Positions 54,760 to 63,101 of a stretch of 64,000 nucleotides of DNA are shown piece after piece. The position numbers and the translations under genes are program-made. The first letter of the stretch is position 1. Each line of letters opens with the position of its first letter. Below the pieces are notes generated by a model. It had not been told where the DNA came from, ran no database searches, and was given only the letters and a program-made list of their open reading frames with translations. The DNA is from an archaeon (GTDB lineage: Archaea; Asgardarchaeota; Thorarchaeia; Thorarchaeales; Thorarchaeaceae). The DNA is taken from positions 53,459-117,458 of the forward strand of contig JAJRWI010000069.1 in the NCBI GenBank assembly GCA_024276825.1, in the 5' to 3' direction.

Positions 54760-54896
54760 TAGTAGACAACACCTCCGGAATCACGAGTCAAAAGTCCTAT
54801 CGTGGATGGATATAAAATTCAGCAATTACTTCAACCCTTCCAAGTAATATGCAATGATATACTCACAGCTAGACTTAAAGATTGCTCGAATAACCA

Positions 54897-55157
54897 TCAA
54901 TCTTCAGATTCAAAATGCTCTAGAATGGCCTTACGCCGTTCTCGCTTCTCATCCTCGCTTAACTCTTCCCTACGGACATCGACATCCTCTATGATAACAA
55001 TCTTTTCACGAGGTGAGTGTTGAACCTTCTGTTCAACCTTGTACTTTGTAGAACCGAGCTTGCGCTCATGTCCACATTCACGACAGACAAGAACAGGTTT
55101 TTTCCCTTGCTGCTTTTTGGGCAACATCAAGGCGCCGCATTTCTCACAGAATTCCAC
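54897..55157 (-). CDS. RPB9/TFS-like zinc ribbon protein, N-terminal domain only
   Basis: 86 residues. The N-terminal CEKCGALMLP and CRECGHE form the first zinc ribbon of archaeal TFS/RPB9 (RNA polymerase M subunit), followed by the usual linker. The second ribbon of TFS, with the DE acidic tip that stimulates RNA cleavage, is missing; an acidic/basic helix (EDEKRERRKAILEHFE) ends the protein. So it cannot act like TFS in transcript cleavage. GTG start behind GGGGG. Could bind RNA polymerase as a regulator. Confidence 0.8.
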   Translation of the reverse strand: MEFCEKCGALMLPKKQQGKKPVLVCRECGHERKLGSTKYKVEQKVQHSPREKIVIIEDVDVRREELSEDEKRERRKAILEHFESED

Positions 55158-55399
55158 TGTATGAAACCCCCATGAAGGTCTTCGTGCACGTGTATCATCT
55201 TAATTTAAGGTTGACGTTTGTGAACAAATACTAGTATTTTACACTCATAAACGAAACTATGATGTCATTTTTGCTATTCACAAAAGAATAATAATATCAT
55301 CAATATCGGGCAGCACAGGCTCGCATGACAGCTTGCAAACAAGACTGGGCTGTCTTGGTGGGTAAAAAAGCAAAAGAAAGCCTTGGGAAGGTTAAAACA

Positions 55400-56731
55400 A
55401 TGGTTAGGGTAGTGCCATTCAAAGCATATAGGTATGACCCAAATAAGGTCGGGGATATTGCGAAAGTCGTTGCCCCACCTTATGATATCATAAAGGGTGA
55501 GAAGATTGACTGGTTTCAGTCATTGTCTGAGTATAATATTGCATGGATAATTAAGAACAAACCTCAGGATTGTGATACAGAAACCAACAATCAGTACACA
55601 AGGGCAAAAGAGTATCTTGACAAATGGATAGAGGATGGCGTTCTTAAACAGGATGACAGAGATGCATTCTATGTCTATGGTCAAGACTTTGAGATCGAAG
55701 GCAGGAAGTATTTCAGATTTGGATTCATTGGGCTGATCAAACTTGAAGAGTTTGCCAAGGAAGCACCCAAGGATGGCAAGTTTGCAGGAGTACTCCAGCA
55801 TGAGGAAACATTGCCCAAAGATATTGAAGATAGGCTGAACCTTTCAAGAGCCACAATGGCACAGTTTGGGCTCATTTTCGTAATTTATCCTGATCATGAG
55901 CGAACAGTTGATTCGATTCTTGAAAAGCACATGAAGAATGACCCTATAATTGACATCACAGACAATGAAGGGGTCAGACATCGTATCTGGATGATTAACA
56001 ATGGACAGGACACAAAAAGAATCTCAGATCTCATGGAGGACAAGTACGTCATCATTGCTGATGGACATCATAGATACAAGACTGCCTTGGCATTGTCCAA
56101 GGAGAACCCAGACCTTGAAACCGCAAAATACAGAATGATGACTTTCGTAAATATATCAAATCCTGGACTTGTCATCCTTCCAACTCACAGGTTGGTCCAA
56201 AATCTCGAGGACTTCTCGCGAGAGAGGTTGTTGAATGAAGTCAAGATGTATTTCAAAGTTCATGAGTTTGATAACAAGGAAGCAATGTTCAACTTGATGA
56301 GAGAGGACTTTGAGGTGGGCAAGCATAGTTTCGGTCTGTTCATGAATGATGGCAAATTCTATGCTCTGACACTCAAGGACCCCAACATCATGAACTCTGT
56401 TCTTCCTGACAAGTCCGAAGCCCATAGACGACTTGATGTGGCAATCTTACATTCATTGATCCTTGACAAGGTTCTTGGGATTGACAAGGAAAAGTTGGCT
56501 CAGGGAACTATCAAAGGAGGAGGCTATGTTAGCTACATCAAGGGAATAGGTGATGCAGTTGACGAGTCAATAAGAGCAGTCAAGAATGGGGCTCAAGCAG
56601 TCTTTTTCATGAACCCAACACGTATTTCTGAGGTAGAGGAGGTCTCGAGAAGCTTCGAGGTCATGCCTCAAAAGAGCACTTTCTTCCAACCCAAGGTCTG
56701 GACAGGTTTTACGATAAACAAACTCAAGTGA
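55400..56731 (+). CDS. DUF1015 family protein, possible serine-metabolism enzyme
   Basis: 443 residues from the ATG at 55400, which begins with the conserved VRVVPFKAYRYDPNKVGD and APPYDII, as in the family; the 25 residues upstream look spurious. IIADGHHRYKTAL (near residue 220) is a ParB/sulfiredoxin-like motif shared with the serine kinases SerK and SbnI. Ten bases before serC. In clostridia DUF1015 genes lie with serC and serA. A serine or phosphoserine kinase role is plausible but unproven. Confidence 0.82.
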   Translation: MVRVVPFKAYRYDPNKVGDIAKVVAPPYDIIKGEKIDWFQSLSEYNIAWIIKNKPQDCDTETNNQYTRAKEYLDKWIEDGVLKQDDRDAFYVYGQDFEIEGRKYFRFGFIGLIKLEEFAKEAPKDGKFAGVLQHEETLPKDIEDRLNLSRATMAQFGLIFVIYPDHERTVDSILEKHMKNDPIIDITDNEGVRHRIWMINNGQDTKRISDLMEDKYVIIADGHHRYKTALALSKENPDLETAKYRMMTFVNISNPGLVILPTHRLVQNLEDFSRERLLNEVKMYFKVHEFDNKEAMFNLMREDFEVGKHSFGLFMNDGKFYALTLKDPNIMNSVLPDKSEAHRRLDVAILHSLILDKVLGIDKEKLAQGTIKGGGYVSYIKGIGDAVDESIRAVKNGAQAVFFMNPTRISEVEEVSRSFEVMPQKSTFFQPKVWTGFTINKLK

Positions 56732-56741
56732 GGCGAAATTA

Positions 56742-57827
56742 ATGACAAAGAGAGTGTACAACTTCTATCCCGGTCCTGCAACCCTGCCTTTGCCCGCATT
56801 AAAGAGGGCACAGGAGGAGTTTCTAGACTTTCAGGGAACAGGAATGTCTGTGATTGAGATATCACACAGGTCGAAGGAATATGACGAATTGCACAACGCA
56901 GCCACTGAGCTGGTGAGAGAACTCTTGGGAGTGCCTGATGATTATAAGGTCCTTTGGCTTCAGGGGGGCGCATCAACACAGTTCTTTATGGTACCCGCAA
57001 ACCTTCAAGTCCCTGGAAAACCAATGGAATATGTGGACACGGGGACTTGGTCGACAAAGGCAATCAAGGAGGCAAAGGTCTATGGGGAGGTCAATGTTGT
57101 AGCATCTTCTGCAGATGACAAGTTTAGGCACATCCCAAAGGACATCACATTCAGTGATAATGCCGCCTATGCTCACATCACAAGCAACAACACAATCTAT
57201 GGCACTGAATATCATGAATGGCCAGATGTGCCTGATGATGTTCCATTAGTATGTGATATGTCATCAGACTTGATGGCCCGCAAGATTGACGTCAAGAGGT
57301 TTGGGGTGATTTATGCTGGAGCTCAGAAGAATCTTGGCCCTGCAGGCGTCACACTAGTTGTCATTCGTGAGGATCTGGTTAATAGGGCACCCGAGAGCCT
57401 GCCCACTCTGCTCAAATGGAGAACAGAGGTAGCTAGGAATTCACTATTCCACACGCCTCCCGTGTTTTCCATATACATGAGTAAACTGGCACTTGATTAT
57501 TGGAATGAGTTTGGAGGCGTAGCGGCCATAGAGAGAGTGAATCGCGAGAAGGCAAAAATCCTCTATGATATCATTGACAAATCAAATGGCTTTTACAAGG
57601 GACATGCAAGGAAGGACTCCAGGTCATTGATGAATGTCACATTTAGACTTGAAACTGAAGAATTAGAGGCCAAGTGTGTTGAAGAGGGCAGAAAACGAAA
57701 CCTCATTGGACTCAAGGGACACAGGTCTGTTGGCGGCATGAGGGCCTCTATCTACAATGCTATGACCCTAGAAGGTGTAAAGGCTTTGGCTGAATTCATG
57801 ATGGAGTTCATGGAAGAGAATCAGTAA
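56742..57827 (+). CDS. serC: Phosphoserine aminotransferase
   Basis: 361-residue PLP enzyme transaminating 3-phosphohydroxypyruvate to phosphoserine. NFYPGPATLP start, GGASTQFF, TSNNTIYGTEY, PLP lysine in AGAQKNLGPAG. Length and motifs fit SerC class V well. Downstream of the DUF1015 gene in one operon ending at a clear terminator. The hydroxyacid dehydrogenase at 31649 might supply the upstream step. Confidence 0.95.
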   Translation: MTKRVYNFYPGPATLPLPALKRAQEEFLDFQGTGMSVIEISHRSKEYDELHNAATELVRELLGVPDDYKVLWLQGGASTQFFMVPANLQVPGKPMEYVDTGTWSTKAIKEAKVYGEVNVVASSADDKFRHIPKDITFSDNAAYAHITSNNTIYGTEYHEWPDVPDDVPLVCDMSSDLMARKIDVKRFGVIYAGAQKNLGPAGVTLVVIREDLVNRAPESLPTLLKWRTEVARNSLFHTPPVFSIYMSKLALDYWNEFGGVAAIERVNREKAKILYDIIDKSNGFYKGHARKDSRSLMNVTFRLETEELEAKCVEEGRKRNLIGLKGHRSVGGMRASIYNAMTLEGVKALAEFMMEFMEENQ

Positions 57828-57835
57828 GAAGCACA

Positions 57836-57868
57836 GGGAGAGGTCTTTAGACTTTTCTCCCCCTTTTT
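57836..57868 (+). terminator. Terminator of DUF1015-serC operon
   Basis: GGGAGA-G-GTC, TTTA loop, GAC-TTT-TCTCCC (57836-57861), then CC and T5 (57864-57868). Starts nine bases past the serC stop. Confidence 0.65.
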
Positions 57869-57870
57869 CT

Positions 57871-58212
57871 TCATGACTTGTTCTTGATGAATTTTTTAAC
57901 AGCAGATTCCATTCGTTTCCTCAGTTCAGGGATATGCTCTGGACTAAGGGGGTTGTTGTAATTTCGGCTCATTATTGTACCATTTACATTCACGCCGAGA
58001 TTGCGAATGCCATGTTCTTCGAAGAAAGTTTTGAGTGTAGATGATATCGGAATGAGTACCCCGCGGGGAAGCTTGCTGGAGAGGAGATCAGGGCAGCATT
58101 TGCAATCCAATAGGATTATGGTATGACTATCATCGATCAGCACCTCAATAATGATGTCTTTGTTCTTGCCAATGATTAGTGGAAACTTTGCCAGATGTGT
58201 CATTTTTGACAT
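57871..58212 (-). CDS. Hypothetical protein
   Basis: 113 residues from ATG 58212 (a GTG at 58233 and an ATG at 58203 are alternatives). N-terminal strands (DIIIEVLIDD, TIILLDCKCCPDLL) then a helical basic C-terminus (RMESAVKKFIKNK). The CKCCPD cysteines might bind a metal. I recognise no family. Confidence 0.55.
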   Translation of the reverse strand: MSKMTHLAKFPLIIGKNKDIIIEVLIDDSHTIILLDCKCCPDLLSSKLPRGVLIPISSTLKTFFEEHGIRNLGVNVNGTIMSRNYNNPLSPEHIPELRKRMESAVKKFIKNKS

Positions 58213-58266
58213 TCTTGCTAGGGACTCACACACATTAAAACAATATCATGATGAATCTAAGTCATA

Positions 58267-60972
58267 CTATTTCTGACGTTTATTTAGGGCACATGATAAT
58301 ACCACAAGCAACGAAAAGAGTGCAAGAACTATGGCTATGAATAGATAGTCAGGCTCACTGATAGTGGTTTGGGTTGCGGTAGTAGTTGTGGTCGTTGTAT
58401 CTGAGGTAGTAGTGGTCGTTGTAGTAGTTGTTGTGGTGTCAGTGGTGGTTGTAGTTGTGGCAGTAGTCGTCGTTGTAGTGGTTGTACCCGCTTCATGTAC
58501 AAAATATGCGTAATCCGAACTTTGGTTCCAGTTTCCTAAAGTGTCATTTGCAAGTATTCGATAGGTGACGGTTGTGTTGACTGGCAATTCAGGAATCATG
58601 CCGACATAAATCGAGCCATTCCATGACATAGTTAGATTGAACCACATAGTGCCATTACTATATGAAAGAATAACTGTATCCACACCGCTTGAGTCAGTCA
58701 CCAGAACTCCAATAATGACTGTGTCATTTGTGGTGACATAACTTGGTGTCTGATCAGGTTCTTCTATGTAAGGGCCTTCTGTGTCAGGTGCAGGAGGAAA
58801 CTGTGAAAAGACTGCAGCTGAAACATTGAGTTTTCCATATCCCCAGATTGCATTCGGAATCGTGCCAGTATAGGCATCTGTTCTCGCGGTGCTTGTAATT
58901 ATACTAGCAACATTAGAACCTGCGGTTGAATTCACCTGAAGGATTAATGCGGCACATCCTGCAACATGAGGACCAGAAGCACTTGTACCACTGAACAGGC
59001 GGAGCCCTCCGAATCGTGCATCAAAGGGTAGACTTCCGTAGGCATTGAACCAGTTCGACCATTGAGACTCGTTTGAATAGTCAGAGATGATATCATAACC
59101 ACCAGGTGCGGCCACACCCTGTTTTTGAATCTCATCGATCCGCGGGCCTCTTGATGAGAAGCTAGCAATGTCGCCAATTGTTCCGCCACCAACTAGATTC
59201 CTCGTTCGATAACTTGCAACGCTCAATGCCTTGTCAGCAGTCGATGGCCAAGTGATCTCATAGTTATTTGACTGATCAGTCATCCATATAGCTCCACCCG
59301 TCCAACTTGAAGAACTATCGGAAATATAGCTATGGAATGTCATATTTGAGGGAGTTGTGACGTTGAGCTTGTCATACGGCGGTGGATTTGGAGTGACAAC
59401 AGGAAGGGGAATTGGGCCAAGAGTATCTGTGGCATAGATATGGATTGCAAGCATCTGAGTAGACCTTGAAGATGTACTAATGAATGACTCGATCCACACA
59501 TTGCGACCACCCCATACAATTGGGGCCTCAACATACCAGTTATAGTAACCATTACCAGGATGAAGATATCTGATGTTTGTCTGCGGACCACCCCATGAAA
59601 CAAGATTCATGATGATGCTAAAGTTGCATGTCGAAAAGTCAGTGATGTTCCTTGAAAGAACTGTAATATAGACATCTTCAATCTCAGGGGTGTACGATGG
59701 AATGTCAAAATCGACCAGATATGGTGTATTTTGGGTTGCCCCGAAGAGAGCATGTTTGTCTTTCCCTCCAAGGTTTCCACTTGGCGCAATCACGGGGATT
59801 CCATCTGAAACAATAGTGTCAATCAGGCCTTCGGTTGTCGAGCTACCATCAAGGTAGTGATATGTCCATGAGCCAACTTCAATGAGAATGACATCAGCCC
59901 CATGATTATACGCCCATGTGAGACCTTCTTCAATTGTCAGCCAGTCATTACTGATGCCAAGGACTTTAATCATCATCAATTCAGCAGAGGGAGCTACACC
60001 AACATATTTTCTGAAGCCGAGCTGACCACCGAGAAGAATTCCTGACACGGCAGTACCATGGCCATCTGTGTCCTTATGCGATGAGATTGTAAGGTTGACA
60101 TCACGAACCCATGATTGAATGTTTCTCTGGGCGGTGCCATCAGCCTCTATAATGTATCGCGTCTTTGGAGTCTTTAGCAATACTACTTTTTCGCCAGGGT
60201 CAAGTTGATCATTATTGTTGGTGTCATTTACAACAAAGAATGGCTCACCAATCTGAGGTATTCCATCCTGAGTCTTGTTATCAATCCAAGCCCATTCGGT
60301 AGTGACATTGAATGTTCCATCACCATCTAAATCAATGAAATAGAGGACTTCACTGGCTTGAATTGACAAGTCACCATTTAGGTCGACACCATCAGAACCA
60401 TTTGATGGAACAGCATCAGGGAATACATCAATCCAGTCATATTCGCCACCATCTGCAAACCAAAAGTCAGGATGCTTCCAATCAATACCCGAATCAAGAT
60501 CCGCGATTAAAATGCCCTCTCCTGTGATGTTTCTGTCTAGGCTGTCCAAGGCGGCCCACACATCATCAGCTTGAATCTCCGGAATCGATACATCTCTTGT
60601 GGAATACAAGTAATCATTGCGGGTCTGAACATCAATTGATAGTATCCAGTCCTCTTTTGAGAGAGCTGTAAGTGCCCGTGCTGGGCCTTCAACAAGGTAA
60701 TAGTTTTTAACATGGCTCATATCTGGGGTTCCAAGGCTAAAATCTATTCCAAGTTCTTTCAATCTTGTTATGTGATAGTCCGATAGTGTGGTTCTTGTTT
60801 CTATTACAACAGGAATTGTGTCCCCATAAGATTTTGATAGGAAACTAAAATCTGGGCCAAACGAAGATTCAGTGTCAGATGAAGTGATTGGTATGCTTTC
60901 AGGAGCCAAAAAGACGAAAGAGGGAATAATCAATAAAACAAGTAACAGCGTGCTTATGGAATATTTATTCAT
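58267..60972 (-). CDS. Membrane-anchored subtilisin-like (S8) protease with Thr-rich stalk
   Basis: 901 residues from ATG 60972, chosen for GGAGG upstream and the signal peptide starting MNKYSIS. S8 triad: Asp 160 (DLDSGID), His 305 (GHGTAVSG), Ser 664 (GTSASGP). The Asp-His region again carries Asp-rich loops (DLNGDLSIQ, DTNNNDQLDPGE). A beta domain, then a threonine-rich stalk, TM helix and KRQK follow. Single gene; same design as the other subtilases here. Confidence 0.92.
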   Translation of the reverse strand: MNKYSISTLLLVLLIIPSFVFLAPESIPITSSDTESSFGPDFSFLSKSYGDTIPVVIETRTTLSDYHITRLKELGIDFSLGTPDMSHVKNYYLVEGPARALTALSKEDWILSIDVQTRNDYLYSTRDVSIPEIQADDVWAALDSLDRNITGEGILIADLDSGIDWKHPDFWFADGGEYDWIDVFPDAVPSNGSDGVDLNGDLSIQASEVLYFIDLDGDGTFNVTTEWAWIDNKTQDGIPQIGEPFFVVNDTNNNDQLDPGEKVVLLKTPKTRYIIEADGTAQRNIQSWVRDVNLTISSHKDTDGHGTAVSGILLGGQLGFRKYVGVAPSAELMMIKVLGISNDWLTIEEGLTWAYNHGADVILIEVGSWTYHYLDGSSTTEGLIDTIVSDGIPVIAPSGNLGGKDKHALFGATQNTPYLVDFDIPSYTPEIEDVYITVLSRNITDFSTCNFSIIMNLVSWGGPQTNIRYLHPGNGYYNWYVEAPIVWGGRNVWIESFISTSSRSTQMLAIHIYATDTLGPIPLPVVTPNPPPYDKLNVTTPSNMTFHSYISDSSSSWTGGAIWMTDQSNNYEITWPSTADKALSVASYRTRNLVGGGTIGDIASFSSRGPRIDEIQKQGVAAPGGYDIISDYSNESQWSNWFNAYGSLPFDARFGGLRLFSGTSASGPHVAGCAALILQVNSTAGSNVASIITSTARTDAYTGTIPNAIWGYGKLNVSAAVFSQFPPAPDTEGPYIEEPDQTPSYVTTNDTVIIGVLVTDSSGVDTVILSYSNGTMWFNLTMSWNGSIYVGMIPELPVNTTVTYRILANDTLGNWNQSSDYAYFVHEAGTTTTTTTTATTTTTTDTTTTTTTTTTTSDTTTTTTTATQTTISEPDYLFIAIVLALFSLLVVLSCALNKRQK
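58375..58490 (-). repeat. Low-complexity Thr-codon tract inside subtilase
   Basis: On the coding strand an ACN-rich tract encoding a threonine stalk interrupted by single Ala, Asp, Ser or Gln residues. Likely O-glycosylated spacer between protease domain and TM anchor. Prone to length variation. Confidence 0.75.
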
Positions 60973-61062
60973 TGATCTTCCTCCAAATGGTATAATGGAA
61001 GCTAGGCAGATTCTTTTAGAGTATGAGCACATTCGAATATTAATATTGTTTAACCAGTTTTT

Positions 61063-62487
61063 TTAGGAACTGTTCTCATCAGCGGTTGCGCCAAATTGGT
61101 CGAAGTCTTTGGAATCCTTGAGGAATTCAGAGGATTTTATGCCATATGACTTGAGATCATTGACTGTTGGGAAGAAATCATGAAACTCGTCATCCCGACA
61201 AATTCGTTGGCCCTCATAAAGTGAAGAGCCACCACTAACAAGATATGAAACACATACACAGATTACTAAAGGGATGACAATATCAAAGGTATGACTCATC
61301 TCAAGTAGGAGTATTGTTGTTGCAACAGGTGTGTTCGTATTTGCTGCTAAAACAGCGCCCATTCCTAGAACAACGAATGCTGCAGCTAGCTCTGGATAGA
61401 ACAGGTCCCCAAAAATTCGACCCAACATGGCACCCACAAATAATGATGATGCAAGAACGCCCCCTGAAACCTTACCGCCCACAACAAATGAAGAGGCAAA
61501 AAGCTTTCCTAGTAATAGAACAACAAGAATGTACAAAGGCAGTTGGGCGACTGCAACATAATCTATCACATCAGGTCCAACATCAAAGCCAAGACCCGCA
61601 ATCGAAAGGCCAGGATATAGTACAAGACCCGTGACGAAAATCAAGATGCATGCAATGGTGGATCCAGCAATAGGGTCCATCCAGTCCTTTAATCTGAGAA
61701 CAAAGTATCTTCTTGCAAAGGTGAATACAGCTGCAAAGAACACAGAAACAATTCCACAAAGGAAGCCGAATATTAGGAGCAGGGGAATTGCATGAAGAGT
61801 AATATCAAATGTAACGTGAAAGGTGAAATGAGGACTAACGCCCATAAATAGAATGAAGACAAGGTATGAGGTGATTGAGGATATCACGATTGGAACAAAA
61901 TAGCCAAGGCGGGCATCACGTCTATAGGGTGCCTCAGCGGCGAACAGCGCACCTCCAAGAGGGGCCTTGTAAATGCCAGCAGTTGCAGCAGCTGAACCCA
62001 TCATTAGAAACACACGAAGAAATGAGGGTGAGCGGTGCCCCATTCGTCTTGCAACAGAGTTTCCGACAGCGGCACCAATCAGTACTGCTGGGCCCTCACG
62101 CCCGACTGGATTTCCAGTTCCGATAGAAACCGCTGTTGCTATCATCTTGGTCATGGTTGTTGAATTCTTAATGTCTTCTGGTTTGTGTGTTAATTCGATA
62201 GCCTTTGAAATGCCGCTGCCCGCAATCTCTGTGCGCCCGATATATATCAAGGATGCCGAGAACAGACCACCAATCAATGGAGCAATAAAGATTGGAATAT
62301 GAGAGAACAGAAGAATTGATGCATTAATCATCAACTGAAAAATGACCATCATAAGACCGCAGATGATACCAATAATGATAGCGGCTGGAATGTACAGCCG
62401 ATAGAATTTGGAGAAATGACTGAAGTAAAATGTGTCTTTGAAAGAGGTCCAATTAAAGATGTTTTGTTTATGCTCCTTCTCAGTCAT
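61063..62487 (-). CDS. CLC-family chloride channel/antiporter
   Basis: 474 residues, about 16 helical segments of the CLC fold. Selectivity motifs GSGISKA (for GSGIP), GREGPAV with the gating glutamate, and GGKVSGGVLASSLFVGAM. No CBS domains; the C-terminus is a short acidic tail. Transports Cl- (or another anion) across the cell membrane, either as channel or H+ exchanger; retention of the gating Glu fits both. ATG 62487 preferred over the GTG at 62496. Confidence 0.93.
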   Translation of the reverse strand: MTEKEHKQNIFNWTSFKDTFYFSHFSKFYRLYIPAAIIIGIICGLMMVIFQLMINASILLFSHIPIFIAPLIGGLFSASLIYIGRTEIAGSGISKAIELTHKPEDIKNSTTMTKMIATAVSIGTGNPVGREGPAVLIGAAVGNSVARRMGHRSPSFLRVFLMMGSAAATAGIYKAPLGGALFAAEAPYRRDARLGYFVPIVISSITSYLVFILFMGVSPHFTFHVTFDITLHAIPLLLIFGFLCGIVSVFFAAVFTFARRYFVLRLKDWMDPIAGSTIACILIFVTGLVLYPGLSIAGLGFDVGPDVIDYVAVAQLPLYILVVLLLGKLFASSFVVGGKVSGGVLASSLFVGAMLGRIFGDLFYPELAAAFVVLGMGAVLAANTNTPVATTILLLEMSHTFDIVIPLVICVCVSYLVSGGSSLYEGQRICRDDEFHDFFPTVNDLKSYGIKSSEFLKDSKDFDQFGATADENSS

Positions 62488-62541
62488 CGGGATCACTCAA
62501 AACCTACGCTCATGACTGGTATCAATTGACTTATCACTATT

Positions 62542-62832
62542 ATGAGTGTTATTTATGGCGGAACCGCGTTAATCGATGATGATGAGAGTAGTGATTCAAT
62601 AGCAAAGAGCCTTTTAATCGAGGAGATTCAAGAGAAGCTAGACGAGGTCTCCCCATGTCTGGAAAGAGTTGGAAGGTTGATTGTCAGACTGCAGCCATGC
62701 ATTGAAGAAGTGAATGAGTCAGCCAGGGTGATACGTGAGGCCTTTGATTTTTACTATGACATTGCGAAACTCATGACAAAGTTTACCACAGATTGTGAAA
62801 TCAAAGGAGTAGGAACTACATGGGGGATGTGA
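62542..62832 (+). CDS. 96-residue hypothetical protein
   Basis: Helical, acidic N-terminal half (DDDESSDSIAKSLLIEEIQEKLDEV) and amphipathic helix (VGRLIVRLQPCIEEV). No family recognised. The TGA at 62830 is followed in the same frame by 58 open codons ending at TAA 63007-63009, so it may be the 5' part of a longer product. Divergent from the CLC gene with only about 54 bases between the starts. Confidence 0.5.
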   Translation: MSVIYGGTALIDDDESSDSIAKSLLIEEIQEKLDEVSPCLERVGRLIVRLQPCIEEVNESARVIREAFDFYYDIAKLMTKFTTDCEIKGVGTTWGM

Positions 62833-63101
62833 AGTTTTGCGCTTGTCATCTCAGCAACTTCAAATGACACAGTGGCAGCTCATGCTGAGCAGTTGCTACC
62901 ACCGACAGCAACGAGAACTCGCTTTGTCCTACAGAATATGCAACTGGACCCACAATATAGTATATCTCCTAGAGAGTTTGGGATTTCATCCATATTGAAA
63001 CATATGCGTTAACTCACAAATATATTGCCGTAGGATATTAAAGGGAGTCCATTTTTCATGGTGGCGAGTTGTTCTAGACAATCATAATAGAAGTGATTTC
63101 A

